Positions 12,421 to 25,601 of a DNA stretch of 64,000 nt are shown piece after piece. The DNA is from Nyssa sinensis (Eukaryota; Streptophyta; Magnoliopsida; Cornales; Nyssaceae): positions 23,758,307 to 23,822,306 of the forward strand of contig CM018035.1 of the NCBI GenBank assembly GCA_008638375.1, given 5' to 3'. How positions within the stretch are numbered: position 1 is the first letter of the stretch; every line of letters starts with the position of its first letter. The position numbers and the translations under genes are program-made. Below the pieces are notes generated by a model, which saw nothing but the letters and a program-made list of their open reading frames with translations, made no database searches and was not told the DNA's origin.

Positions 12421-12980
12421 AATTGAACACTAAGATAATACCTCTAACAACGGATGGTCTTACTTATGCATCGGCTGTTGTGACTGCGAATACCCTGCTC
12501 TGAGTTTGCTGACGACCTTACTGTCCTGTGCCACTTTGTGGAACTTGTGAAGCTACTACTGATGAAGCAACCCCCTATGTCAGCCTAGAGCTCTGTGCAG
12601 AAAATGCAAACACTCGAGGAAGAAAAGGTGGCTTGAAGTTCTGATGTGACTGGGCAGTCTGAGAAGGACGAGGTTGTTGAAAGCTCGATAAAGCCTGGAC
12701 TCCTTGTGATGAAAGACAACGACGAACTGAATGGCCCGCCTCTCTACACCGATAGCAAAAAACTCCATGTCCCCAGCCTTGAGATTGGCCTTTACTCTGT
12801 GTCTGACTCTAGCCCCAAGTCTGAATGGGTCCCTTGCTCTGTGTATATGTTTTTTGTGGACAATTTGCCCAATAGTGTCCAGTCTGTCAACAATGGTGAC
12901 AAATAAACTCTCTCTGAGGAGACCTCCTCAGCGGAGAAAATGATGAAGGTGCACAATGTTGCTACTGTTGTGTCTTGCCC
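12421..12980 (-). pseudogene. Element D gag C-terminus with zinc knuckles
   Basis: On the minus strand a CCHC knuckle CYRCREAGHSVRRC lies near 12760-12715. An upstream second one reads CHHC, stop, QTGHYWANC near 12900-12855. A proline- and serine-rich linker follows, ending in sequence typical of the Gag-protease join (VVRG, then VFNSS). The upstream part of gag is at 30720-31520, separated by element B. Stops are scattered. Confidence 0.85.
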
Positions 12981-13380
12981 TATAAAGATCTGAGAAATTA
13001 GGATAAATTTTTCATTTTTACCGGTAGGGCACTACACATGTATCATTTAGATATAAGTCATGTTTAAAAGTATATGTTGAGTATGACATTGAAGAGAAAT
13101 ATGCTTAAAATATTAAAATACACCTCCTATGAGAATTTGAGCCTACTCATAGACAGTTTAAAAAATAAACCATAAAAGGCATCTCGAGTGGCCCAGGTGG
13201 ACACAGCCGCACCCGCCCATAGGCGAAAATAAAGTTTTCTGAAAAATATGATTTAAAATAATTTTAAAAACTTTGGTTAAAACAGAATGTCAAATTGAGG
13301 CATTTTGGGATAGGTTGTAGTGTAACGGGGTCCCGAACTCATTAAGGGCAAAATAGTCTTTTCTTCCCTTGACCCCTTTA

Positions 13381-13389
13381 CTATAAATA
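13381..13389 (+). promoter_or_regulatory. TATA box, B 5' LTR
   Basis: CTATAAATA, kept at the homologous place in B's 3' LTR (23228), in H (41215) and, inverted, in the left-edge fragment (1235-1245). It lies about 400 bp into the LTR and about 250 bp before the 5' splice-like site, fitting a Pol II promoter that starts the element RNA. Confidence 0.75.
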
Positions 13390-13634
13390 GGATCCTTTAG
13401 TGTTAAAATTATAAAATATTGGTCTGAGAAAACACAGCAGGTCGTGCATGGAGGAAAAGGTGAATAAAACCTAAGTTTTTCCAACTTTCTACCTTCTAAA
13501 ACTCACCTTTAAGCTTGGAATTTCACAAGACTCCCTTTTAGGAAGTTGTTTCCCATGTCAAGGGCTACGTTCTTACCGATTAGTTCAGCTACACAGCGAA
13601 TACAACTCCCAAGGGTTGAGAAAAACCCTTCTAG

Positions 13635-14498
13635 GTATGATATTTTGCTAAGTAAAGAATAGGGTTAAGTTTAAGAGTGTTTTTATATGTTGATTGTATG
13701 ACTTGCATGCTTACTTGTTGTTAGAAAACCATATAGCATATAGTTACTTTGAAAACCTAGGATTGGTACCTTGTGTACTTATGTATTCTTTGGGTGTTGA
13801 AGTGATGAACATGTAATATGACTATATGTATAATTCATCAAATTGTAGCTTATGATGTAGACAAAATCTTATAGTTTGAAAGTTATGATTCATTCAATGT
13901 ATTGATACTTAGTATACTTGTGTGATCTTTGAAAATTTGGTAAGGTTGTAAATCTGTAATATTTTTATATGTATAATTGATTGGATTACATACTAGGTTC
14001 ATGTAGACAAATTTTAGTGGTTTAAAAGTTATAGTTGCTTCATGTATAATGCATTATTTAAGGCATACTCCATGTGTTTGATGAAATGCTTCATTGGAAT
14101 TGTATAGAAAAATCAAGGCATGTTGGCATACATGAATCTTTGGAAACATGGCGTGTGTTAAGCAATATGATGCTATGCATTATGAGGGTGTAGATCCTGT
14201 GGTGAAAAACTCAAAACTGGCCGTTGGTACTCGTGATCCAATGGGGACGGACCGTGAAATGAGACATACGATTGGTACTTGCGTTCCAACGGGAAAGGAC
14301 TGTGAAGCGAGACATGGGCGTGACATAAAGGTGCATGTGTGTGTCATGCATATTACCATTGCATAATATTGAGGGATTGTGGGGTTTATAACTTATAAAT
14401 GTACACTTTGCACATGTCATGCCTTAACTTTGTTCTTTACATTAGCATTATGTCATACAAGCCATTGTGTTTACCCTTTATGAGATTACATATTACAG
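13635..14498 (+). other. Putative leader intron, B 5' LTR (864 bp)
   Basis: The 5' site is CTAG/GTATGA and the 3' site is ATTACAG/ATGAG. Equivalent pairs are in B's 3' LTR (23482-24353, 872 bp), H (41459-42339, 881 bp) and J (59665-58810 on minus, 856 bp), so the spacing is conserved. An antisense open frame of 69 codons lies inside, at 14211-14420. Confidence 0.55.
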
Positions 14499-15349
14499 AT
14501 GAGACTCCCGGTACTTGGGACTTGATGAAGTCATTGGAGCACGAAGGGAAAAATGGATTTTGAAGCATATTTGGTCTAAGGGCAACATTTTTGTATGTAT
14601 GGGTATAAGCCCAAATAACTTGTGTTTAATTTGGAAAATGATGGACTATAGGCCTTGGGCCATTTTGTAATGTAAGGGTTTAAACCCAAATGACAAATAA
14701 GGTATTTTGTTTAATGTGCATCACATGTATATGTTGAGAACAATAGGTGTATGTTCAATTTCCATAAACTTGTGGCCATCGAGTGAGGGTGGAATGTACA
14801 TATGCATGTATATACAAATTTTTGTAAAATATTAGATGCAAAATGCTTAGAAAGAAAAGGAGACCATGTCAAAATTTGTGATTTAAAAAGATCCATTAGG
14901 TGTATAAAATGCACATGAATAAGTCAGAAAAGTGCCAAAAAGTGGGGGTTAAAAAGCTTGAGCAAGTAGGTTAAAAATTGGGAAAATCAGCTTGTAGCAT
15001 TTTGGAAAAAAATTCGAAAGAAGGGAAAAACAACTTGCAGCAAATACACTGTTGCTACAGTGCGACAGCAAGTTAGCCAGCAACCAACAGCCCGCACGCC
15101 CCTGCGTGGGCGTGCGTGTACAGTCGCCATGCGCCTACCGCACCCCATGCAGTGCCATGCCCCCTAGTGCGCGCGCACATGTGTGCCCGCGCACGGGCGA
15201 GGGCGCGCGTCTGCAGTCACCGTGCGCCTGTCGTGCCCCACGCAGTGCCATACCCCTTCGTGCGCGCACGCATGTGTGCCCTTGCACTCCTGCGCCCAGC
15301 CCCCTACACACTAGTCCCCTGCACACCTTGTCACCAACTTTGGTCATTT

Positions 15350-15459
15350 GCCTTGGGCCATGTTTGGCTAATCCCTGGGCCATGTTTGGCCAAGCCCTTT
15401 GGGCCATGTTTGGCCAATCCTTAGGCCATGTTTGACCACCCTTTTGGGCCGTGTTTGGC
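15350..15459 (+). repeat. GGCC minisatellite, B 5' LTR (resumes 18543-18605)
   Basis: Imperfect 19-24 bp units around the half-palindrome GGCCATGTTTGGCC are repeated about five times here and again after insertion F. Related arrays lie at 25085-25173 in B's 3' LTR and 43120-43320 in H. Both F and G inserted in these arrays. Confidence 0.85.
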
Positions 15460-18400
15460 TGTCACGACTCGGAACCCACCCTATGCGGATCTCATGTCGC
15501 GGGGCCGACTCTAAAGCCGTCCCTACTTTTTACATTCCTGTATCATAGTACTAATATGCAAAGTACTAAAACATTAAAACAATAACAGCGGAAGTCTTAT
15601 CAATGTCTATAATCAGCGGAAGTCTTTCAACACACAATGTCAGCGAAAGTCTTTACAATACATAATATGGTTCTACAGTTAAACAAAATAAAAACCATAC
15701 ATAACCAGCACCCGTGGGTGGTGAGTACATGGGAGAACTAAACATAGACTAGTACAGTTCTTCAAAATGTCCTCCTACGCTCTCAGACTCCTACCGGGGT
15801 CTCGCGGCGTCAGTACCTGAAATGGGGGTGAGGAGGGTGGAATGAGCTACAAGAGCCCAGCAAGTAAATACAGATCTCCGACACTGGTATCGAGGATCAT
15901 AAAAGAATATGAATCCAAGAACAAGAATATGGTAGCCAATCATAAGAAACAAGATGCTATGATAGCCAATGGGAACAGTTGCCATGAGGGCCAATAAACA
16001 ATGGAACACAATGTACAATTAGGAGTAAGGGACATAACATCAACATGAAACTCTTAACAACAATATATCAATATGAACGTGCTGCCACAATAAATCGATC
16101 ACAATTAGATCAATAAAGGAATATCTCGCAATACAAGATAATCACAAGAATAAGGTAATTCAACAGTTACAGTCGAACAATCGTATAAGAGATGCTTTTG
16201 TTCTGTGTCAGGGCTTGATATGCCCTCGGTCCTTGGGGGCCCGGTTTACCCCCTTCAGTGCATTCCAGTGTATGGCCATATGTCCGTTCACGGACTCGAC
16301 CCGAAGGTCTTCAGTGTATTTAAAAGCATCGGATGGATATTGTGACTGAGCACAAATCCAGTATACATAAACATTTCATGATCATAAATGATTCCATAGA
16401 AGTATATAAAAATGGAATATCATCAATTCAATGGAAATATGACAATAGGCCTTCGAAAGTACGGTTCAACATGATAACAATGGTACAACAATAAATCAAT
16501 GTCCACTAGATAGAACAATATCACATTGTGGTGACAATAACATCAGATACGCTCAGGGGTACAAGTTTGGCAGTAAAAGAATGAACTTGGCTTGATAACA
16601 CCACATGGAAGAGAAAGGGTATCTACTTACCTCTAATCAGTCTCCTGTAGGTTTTCCTTTTCCCGTTGAGTTCCCTATATATCAGTAAATACGTTTCAGA
16701 ATAATTTCTATTCACCAAATTCTATGCCTTGCTATGATCAGTATTTCTAATACTTATTTAGACTTTTATATGTCCGTTGTTCTTGGAACCTCTTTTCATA
16801 ATTTTGACATTACCAATAGATTCGGAAGGTTCAGGATAATAAAAATTCACTAGTTCTTTAATTCAATCGGAGTCCATTTGACTCACCTATGAAGCATGGG
16901 TATTTTGGTCATTTTTACAAGTCGTAACTTTTTGGGACTTCGTCTCGTGAAATGGACCTCACCATTGGACTCAGAGCATGCGAGATAATAAAAATTGACT
17001 ATTCATTTGCCCTATTTGGACCTCGTTTGACCCACTTTTGAGTCAGGGGTATTTTTGTAAAAATAACATTTCTCTGTTGGGCCTTAGTGGAATTATCTAT
17101 AACTTTTGGGTTCAAAATGTAATTATGCAGAGTTGCGGTCTGAACCAGTTGGTTCAGAACCAGAAACCCTAAATCGGTTTCATTTCACCGTGAACCAACC
17201 GGTTCAGTTAGCTTCAGAGAACCGGAACAAGATAACCAATTCTCTCACCCTATCCACGGTTTGGACAACCCCAACCCAATTCCAATCCCTTATATCCGTG
17301 ACCAAACAAGCCCAAATTATTTTAAATTTACATTCAAAACGACATAGCATCACTGCCCCTATTCATTTTCGGTCGGGTCCCGACCCGGTCCGACCCAAAC
17401 CCGGTCCCGTTTTGACCCGGTAGCTCCCTCGACAATCCGGTCATCTTCTCCGATGGAATCCCGGCCACAGTCGCCGGAGCAGTGAAATTCCCTACGGATC
17501 TTCGTGGTTTTACGTCCATTTCTTACTGTTTTTTTTTCAAATGAAATCTAGGATTTAAAGAAACGTTTTAGGACTAATTTTGGCTCTCCATGTCATCGGT
17601 TTTCCAACACCCATTCCCAGTTTTCGGCGTTGCACCGGTGACTGGATAATCGGCCATAAGATGGCCATTTTCCAACCGTTTAAAGTGATTCAAAATGTTT
17701 TGAGATCCTAAAGCAATTTCCTATTCATATTAGGGTTCAATTTCTAGTTAGGTTCACCTATTTTAAATCACCATTTCTAACCGAAACCTAGTTCTGGTTT
17801 TTCTTGTTTTTCTTTTCTATTTCGGATTCTCATCAACTCCAACAGCAACGACACCTATTAAAAATATAAATGAACATAATTTAAATCAAGAATATACCTG
17901 TTTGTAGATTTTCTCAACCCTTTTCCAAAAAATTCGTTTTCTTTCTTTCTCTCTCTATCCCTGCTTCTTCCTTTCTTGCGATTCAGTTTCTCTCACATTT
18001 TCAATCTCTTTCTTCATTCCCTTTAACCGATCACTAGTCGGTGGCTTTTGCCACCTGTAGCTGCGGTGGCAGCATACCCATGCACACAAGACACCTCACA
18101 CCTATTTCTCTCTCTCCTCTCCTCCTCACACGTTGCACCCTAGCCCTCTCTTGCTGATTTCCCATTCGGTGGCTTTGCCACCTCCTCATCATGCGAGGCC
18201 CACATGACACACACTTTACATACCTATTATATATATATATATGCAACCGTATACACATATATACATATATGTATATATAATATTCATAATCATTTAGATT
18301 TACTTTAAAAATTTATGCGTCGACATTCACTTGCACGTTTTCTAGTAAAATCGGCTTCCGGTGCAACGGCACCCGGACACCCGTGACTGTTTGCCTCTCG

Positions 18401-18542
18401 TACCTATGCATTGTAATTAAACAATACAGTCTATTACGCATCCACTTTTATTTATGTCATATAACGGCTTATAATTCGGGATTACATTTTATAGCCCGGT
18501 CCAGCCTGGTGCACATGCTATATCCCGGGTCGGGATATTACA
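15460..18542 (-). mobile_element. Solo LTR F, minus strand, inside B 5' LTR
   Basis: A 3,083-bp solo LTR running from TGTCACGACTCGG to GATATTACA on the plus strand. The perfect TSD TTGGC is at 15455-15459 and 18543-18547. It is related to the A/E LTRs by its terminal sequence. On the minus strand it has a 5' splice-like site ACAG/GTATAT (GT at 17897-17896) and a 3' site TTTCAG/GTACTG (AG at 15818-15817), a gap of 2,081 bp. Motifs rich in GACCCGACCC lie at about 17373-17420. No internal region remains, consistent with LTR-LTR recombination. Confidence 0.93.
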
Positions 18543-18956
18543 TTGGCCACTCTTTTGGGCCGTGTTTGGCCACTCTTTTGGGCCGTGTTGGCCATGTTTG
18601 GCGACCTCATTAGACAACTTTTGGTAGAATTTTTGACCTATTCTTGCCCTTTGTCCTAGGGCATTTGGGGCCCACTTGGGCCATTGTTCCAAGGCATATT
18701 TAGAGACATTTTGGGCTATCTTGGGGGCCATGCTCGAACATGACTTAGACTATTTTGACCATTGGTTGAGGGAGAATTTGATTAGCATTTGAAACCCATC
18801 TTGGGTAAGTCTAGTAGCAAATTTTCATCCTTAATCTTGGGAAAACATGGAGAAATAAACATGTAATCAACTAAATCCATTTAATTGCCTTTTTATTTAT
18901 TTTTCTTAATTCATTTCACTTACTCCCCGGGTTTTCAAAATTCGGCATGTGACAAC

Positions 18957-18975
18957 GTGGTACCAGAGCTTTAGG
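18957..18975 (+). other. Primer binding site, element B
   Basis: GTGGTACCAGAGCTTTAGG starts three bases after the 5' LTR. It resembles the plant initiator-Met tRNA complement (TGGTATCAGAGC) with one change in the core. Confidence 0.8.
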
Positions 18976-20460
18976 TTTTGAATACCTAGGGACAGTTGGG
19001 AGAGGGTAGACCTCAGGTTAATTGTGCTGGTTTGGAGTACATGATTATGTGTGTGCTTGTTGCTTTAGTATGTGCAATTGTACAATGTGATTGTTTTCCT
19101 AATTTGCTGAGGGTATGTGATGTGCTTGATTATTGATCAACTGGGGCTAGATGCTTATATCTATGTAGTAGACCAAATGATTTATGAGATAGACTATATA
19201 CTTAGTTATCTATAAGATAGGCTATAAGCCTAGATATCCATAAGATTGGTTGTGTGCCTAGTTACCTATATGGTAAGTTGTAAGCTCATTTATGTATATG
19301 TATATTCTTATGATGGATTCTATACTTAAGTGTTTATGTGGTAGGTTATGTGTTAGTTGTTGACTGTTGCTTGTTGATTCTATATATGTATGCTAGGTTA
19401 ACCCGATATTCATAGGTTATAGTACTACAACTATGATATCTATACAGACTGGATTGGTCTCAAGTCTTGCGTTACAGTTGATGGATGGCTCCCTATCAGC
19501 CAGTAACAAAAGGAATTGTGATCCATGAAGGGTTATCACTTAGCTATATACGGGAAAAAGGTAAAAAACACCTACTAAGACGATTGAAGGCAGCAAGGAA
19601 GAGAAATTAACTAATGCAAACTTGCATGAGTATGTACCAAATAGATGATGGAACCGTAAGGCATATTTAGTATATGCATGAGAAAAAAAAAATAAATTAA
19701 TATCTATGGTATAATAAGTTTTTCATGGTTTGATTGGTTCATTGTATGTGTTAAGTATAAGATTTTTTCTTAATGTATATATAAGGTATATGGATATAAA
19801 TAAAGTATGTCTTATAAAGATAAAGCGTGTGAGTCTACTTGTAGTGCATGAAATGCGTCTATTGCATATTTTCTTTTCTTGATACATGTGATGAGAATCT
19901 AATGCTTAAGAGCATAGATTGCTAGAAATGTGTTAATTAGATGACATGTGTATTGCCTGACTATTGTGTTGATAGAATATGTTGAATTATTTGATGTGTA
20001 AGACACATATAGTGCATATGTTGTTTTCATAACAATTATGAGTTGGGTACATGTGTGCTTGCATGGTTATATTGCATTTTGAAGCATATCATTGGATAAT
20101 GCATGAAATTGAAAGCTTAAAAAGATAAAGATGGAAAAAATTTTAACAATATGTGGTATGAATGGAAAGGAATTATACTAAGATGAAATAGTTGAGATGA
20201 ATAAGAAAAAGGAGAAAAAAAAGAAAAAAAATGAACACTTGGCGTTACTTCGTATGTGTGGTAATATATATAAAATATAACTTGGATATAGAGTAAAAGA
20301 ATTTAATCATCCTTTAATGAATTAGATTGTTGAATTATTAGTAGGTTGAAAAAAAAATAAAGAAAAAAATAATAAAGAAATAAAGAAATGATCGTGTTGT
20401 TGACCTAGAGAATGAATTGGGGATGGAATGGTAAGGTCAAGTTTGTGGGGAATATGATTT
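18976..20460 (+). other. Element B internal region without recognisable gag
   Basis: This AT-rich stretch sits where gag should be. I found no zinc knuckle, no gag-like frame and no nested LTR terminus. Short imperfect repeats of the kind TATAAGATAGGCTA/TAGTTACCTATA occur near 19185-19280. It may be decayed gag plus foreign sequence. Confidence 0.5.
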
Positions 20461-20469
20461 CTAATTTTT

Positions 20470-22787
20470 TTTAACATGTAATTGGAGATAGATTGGTTGT
20501 CTACTTTTCGGGCGAGTATAGACTGTTATAGGGGAAGAATGACAGTGTGTATTCCTAAGGGCAATAGTTTTTATTTCATGGCGTATTCGTGGATCCTTCT
20601 AAGATTGACCCTGTTATGAGTTGAGAGAGGCCAAAGAATGTTCTTGAGATCCAGAGTTTCTTAGGATTGGCCGGATACTACCGTCGATTTGTAGAGGGAT
20701 TTTCTTGTCTTGCCGCGTCGATGACTCATCTGACGCGTAAGGGCATTAGATTCGAGTAGAGTGATGACTGTGAGCAGTCATTTCAGGAGCTGAAGAGGAG
20801 ACTGACTTCGGCACCTGTTCTGATCATACCTGAGGGAGGTATTGGCTATACAGTCTATTGCAATGTGTCGCGAGAGGGACTAGGTTGTGTATTGATGCAG
20901 GAGGGTAGGGTGGTAGCTTATGGTTCTCGCCAATTGAAGAATCATGAGCACAACTATCCTACACATGATTTGGAGTTAGCTGCCATTATTTTTGCACTTA
21001 AGAGTTGGTGACATTACTTATATGGGGAGAGATTCGAGGTGTTCTCGAATCACAAGAGCATCAGGCACATTTTCACATAGAAGGACTTGAATCTTCGGCA
21101 GAGGAGGTGGATGAAGTATATAGAGGACTATAACTTTGACCTTCAATACTATATTGGAAAGGCCAATGTCGTAACCGATGCACTTAGTAGGAGACCGAGG
21201 AACACTATTGCTAGCATTGCTATTAGGGAATGGGAGATGATGGGAGATATTGGCGAGTTTGACTTGGACTTCGTCGAGTCTGAGGGACATGCCACATTGT
21301 TTAGTTTGTGTGTACAGCCTACGCTGTTGAGCAAGGTTATTGAGGCACAGTTACAGGATATAGAGGCAGAGCAGATGCGAGCACGAGTTACTAGTCCTGA
21401 AGGCTTTGAGGGATGGATAGTTCATTCTGACCTTAGCCTGAGGTATATGGGTAGAGTTTTTATTCCAAAGTCCCTTAGGGCTGATGTCTTTAGAGATTTC
21501 CATCATTCATGTCTAACAATGCACCCAAGGGGCACTAAGATGTACCCTGATTTATGGCCCTAATATTGGTGGATGGGGATGAAGGGAGATGTTGTACAGT
21601 TTGTATCGAGATGTCTCACGTGCCAACAAGTTAAAGCTGAGCACCAGAGACCTAGCGGTTTGTTACAGCCATTGCTAGTGGCTGAGTGGAAGTGGGAGTA
21701 TATTACTATGGATTTTGTGACGGGTCTTCCGAGGCCACCTAGAGGTCATGTTGCAGTTTGGGTTATTGTCGATAGGTTGACAAAGTCTGCACATTTTCTA
21801 CCGATTAAAGTGACTGATTCAGTGGATGTTCTTAGTAGGTTGTATATCTGAGAGATAATACGACTACATGGGATTCCTGTTTCCATTGTTACAGACCGTG
21901 ATCCACGTTTCACTGCACGATTTTGGCAGAGTCTTTAGACAGCTTTGGGGACTCAGCTATTGTTTAGTACTGTTTTTCACCCTTAGACTGACGGTCAGTC
22001 AGAGTGTACTATCTAGATACTTGAGGATATGCTTAGGGCGTGTGTTATGAATTTTAGGGGTAGTTGGGAGGATCACCTTGCTCTAGTAGAGTTTTCCTAC
22101 AACAACAGCTATCATTCTAGTATTGAGATGGCACCTTTTGAGGTGTTGTATGGCAGGCCGTGTCGTTCACCAATATGTTAGACCAAGATAGGGGAGACAG
22201 CTGTTTTGGGGCCTGACATAGTTCGTGAGACCACAGAGATGATATAGATGATTCGACAGTGTCTATTGATAGCACAGAGCTGCCAAAAAAGTTATGCAGA
22301 CAGGAGGTGACGACATTTGTCATTTGATGTTGGGGGACACGTGTTCCTCAAGGTAACCCCACGATGGGGATTGAGGAGATTCGGGCGTAGTGGGAAACTA
22401 TCACCATAGTTTATTGGGCCATTTGAGATCCTTAAGAGGATTGGTGAAGTGGCCTATCGGTTGGCATTACCGCCACAGTTATCTAGGATTCATGATATCT
22501 TTCATGTGTCGATGTTGAGGAAGTATGAGCCTGACTCTTCATATGTACTCGATTGGGTAGATCTTGAAATGGAGGGTGATGTTTCTTATAATGAGAGGCC
22601 TGTAGAGATATTGGACTTGAGGGACAAGGTTTTGCTGGGCAAGACCATCCCTTTGGTTAAGGTTTTTTGGAGCCATCACAGGATCGAGGAAGCCACTTGG
22701 GAGCGCGAGGCTGAGGTCCGCGCTAGGTATCCAGAGTTGTTTATTCATAGAAGTACACTTATAAATTTCAAGATAAGATTTATTTAA
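20470..22787 (+). pseudogene. Element B pol remnant: protease tail, RNase H, integrase, chromodomain
   Basis: The end of protease (EIDWLSTFRASIDCYRGRMT) is at about 20485-20580. It joins directly to the sequence after RT (VDPSKIDPV at about 20590), so the RT catalytic part is deleted. Then come the connection domain (FLGLAGYYRRFVEGF), RNase H (THDLELAAI, ending GKANVVTDALSRR), integrase zinc finger (CLTCQQVKAEHQ, intact), catalytic core (ITMDFVTGLP, DRDPRF, DGQSE) and chromodomain-type tail to 22787 ([16 protein letters not shown], then EEATWERE). The frame stays constant from about 21087 to 22787 with about ten stops, nearly all explained by C-to-T or G-to-A changes. Confidence 0.93.
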
Positions 22788-22798
22788 GGGGGGAAGGA
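22783..22798 (+). other. Polypurine tract, element B
   Basis: TTTAAGGGGGGAAGGATG-type sequence stands immediately before the 3' LTR start at 22799, the usual plus-strand primer place. A decayed version of the upstream hairpin seen in A, C and D lies at about 22763-22781. Confidence 0.85.
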
Positions 22799-23481
22799 TG
22801 TAGAGATCTGAAAAATCAGGGTAAATTTTTCATTTTTGCCAGTAGGGCACTATTCATGTACTATTTGTCGGTAGGGCATTACACATGCATCATTTATATA
22901 TAAGTCACATTTAGAAGAATATTTTGAGTATGCCATAGAATAGAAATATGATTATGATGTTAAAATATACCTCCTGTGAGAATTTGAGCCTAATCGAAGA
23001 TTGTTTGAAAAATGGGCCATAAAGGGCAGCCTGGGTGGCCTGGGTGGACCCGGCCTCACTCGGCCTCAGGCGAAAATAAATTTTTTACAAAAATATCAGT
23101 TAAAATAATTTTAAGAACTTTGGTTAAAATAGAATGTCGAATTGAGGCATTTTGGGACAAGTTGTAGTGTAACGGGGTCTCGAACGCATTAAGGGCAAAA
23201 GGTTCTTTTCACCCCTTGACCCTTTTACTATAAATAGGACCCTTTAGTGTTAGAATTATAGAATATTGGTTTGATAAAACACAGCAGTTCATGCATGGAG
23301 GAAAAGGTGAAGAAAACCTAGGTTTTTTCAACTTTCTACCTTCGAAAACTCATCTCTAAGCTTGGAATTTCACAAGACTCCCCTCTAGGAAGTTGTTCCC
23401 CACGTCAAGGGCTATGTTCTTACTGATTGGTTCGGCTGCACAGCGAGTAAAACTCCTTAGGGTTGAGAAAAACCCTTCTAG

Positions 23482-24353
23482 GTATGATATTTTGCTAAGT
23501 AAAGAATAGGGTTAAGTTTAGGAGTGTTTTTATATGTTGATTGTAAGACTTACATGCTTACTTGTTGTTAGAAAATCATCTAGCATATAGTTACTTTGAA
23601 AACCTAGGATTGGTACCTTGTGTACTTATGTATTCTTTGAGAATTTGTTGAAGTGATGAACATGTAATATGACTATATGTATAATTCAATGAATTCTAGC
23701 TTATGTTCATGTAGATAAAATCTTGTAGTTTGAAAGTTATGATTCATTCAATGTATTGGTACTTTGTGTACTTGTGTGATCTTTGAAAATTTGGTAAGGT
23801 TGTAAATATGTAATATGTTTATATGTATAATTGATTGGATTACATGCTAGGTTCATGTAGACAAAGTTTAGTGGTTTAAAAGTTATAGTTTCTTGATGTA
23901 TAATGCATTATTTAAGGCATACTCCATGTGTTTGATGAAATGCTTCATTGGAGTTGCATAGAAAAATCAAGGCATGTTGGCATACGTGAATCTTTGGAAA
24001 CATGGCGTGTGTTGAGCACTATGATGCTATGCATTATGAGGGTATAGATCCTGTGGTGAAAAACCCAAAATTGGCCATTGGTACTCGTGATCCAATGGGG
24101 ACGGACCGTGAAGCGAGACATACGATTGGCACTTGCGTTCCAACGGGGAAGGACCATGAAACGAGACATGGGTGTGACATAGAGTTGCATGTGTGTGTCA
24201 TGCATATTACCATTGCATAACATTGAGGGATTGGGGGGGTTTATAACTTATAAATATACACTTTGCACATGCCATGCCTTAACTTTGTTCTTTACATTAG
24301 CATTATGTCAAACAAGTCGTCGTGCTTACCCTTTATGGGATTACATATTACAG
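23482..24353 (+). other. Putative leader intron, B 3' LTR (872 bp)
   Basis: CTAG/GTATGA at the 5' side and ATTACAG/ATGAG at the 3' side, matching the 5' LTR copy at 13635-14498. The antisense open frame conserved in this LTR family lies inside (24223-23945 on minus). Confidence 0.55.
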
Positions 24354-25601
24354 ATGAGACTCCCGGTACTTGAGACTTGATGAAGTCATTGGAGCACAGA
24401 GGGAAAAATGGATTTTGAAGCATATTTGGCCTAAGGGCTACATTTTGTATGTATGGGCATAAGCCCAAATAACTTGTGTTTAATTTGAAAAATGGTAGAC
24501 TAAAGGCCTTGGGCTATTTTGTAATGTAAGGGTTTAAACCCAAATGACAAATATGATATTTTGTTTAATGTGCTTCACATATATATGTTGAGAACAATAG
24601 GTGTATGTTCAATTTCCATAAAATTGTGGCCATCGAGTGACGGTAGAATGTACATATGCTTGTATATACAAATTGTTGTAAAATTTTAGGTGGAAAATGC
24701 TTAGAAAGCAAAGGAGACCATGTCAAAATTTTGTGATTTAAAAAGAGCCATTAGGTGTGTAAAATGAGCATGAATAAGTGGGAAAAGTGCCAAAAAGTAG
24801 GGGTTAAAAACCTTGAGGAAGTAGGTTAAAAATTGAGAAAATCAACTTGCAGCACTTTGGAAAAAAATTCAAAAAAAGGGAAAAACTGCTTGCAGCAAAT
24901 ATACTGTTGCTACAGTGTGATAGCAGGTCAGCCAGTAGCCAACAGCCCGCGCGCCCCACGGGAGCACCCACGCCCATGCCATGCCCCCCCGCGTGTATGC
25001 ACATGCGTGCCCTTGCGCACCTGTGCCCAGCCCCCTGCACACTAATCCTCTGCACACCTTGCCACCAACTTTGGTCACTTGCCTTGGGCCATGTTTGGCC
25101 AATCCCTAGGCCATGTTGGCCAAGCCCCTTGGGCCATGTTTGGCCACCTTTTTGGGCCGTGTTTGGCCACTCTTGTAACACCCCGACTCTGTATAATTAA
25201 TAATTAAATAATTAATTATTGATTAGTACCGGCTTAGGGAATAATCAAGGGAATTAACCCTAATCTCCCGACGGTCAAGATAGACCGATAAAATAATTAG
25301 AACATGTCCGAGAATAGGGTACAATACTCGAACCTAATTATCCATTAATTAGGTGAGATAATGTCAATTTAACACTGACGGAATTCGAATTAATTAACCA
25401 CGAAAATCCCGAATGACTAATAAATGACACGAAACCTCTGACACTGTAGATAACTGAAATATGAAACTCCCAGAACAAACCGCATCGAAAAAGGAGTTAC
25501 GGAATGAAAGTTATGAGGCAAACATCAGAAACTGAATTAATGCGCAGCCAAACAGGGCCTTAACCAAAAATGGTGAAAAAGGGGCCAAATGGGAGGCCAA
25601 G

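Larger units (their letters stand above)
12981..18954 (+). mobile_element. Element B 5' LTR (split by F at 15460-18547)
   Basis: The LTR parts are 12981-15459 and 18548-18954, about 2,886 bp, ending ATGTGACA. From 5' to 3' they hold a CCGGTAGGGCA motif near 13021, TATA box CTATAAATA at 13381, 5' splice-like site at 13635, 3' splice-like site ending 14498, a GC-rich block at about 15085-15310 and the GGCC minisatellite at about 15350-15459. Frames of about 100-127 codons in the GC-rich block arise from its composition and do not resemble proteins. Confidence 0.93.

Noticed and set aside
15052..15435. A 127-codon plus-strand frame and overlapping frames in all directions in B's 5' LTR
   Set aside because: Open in several frames at once because the block is GC-rich and stop-poor; not similar to any protein I recognise, and inside an LTR.
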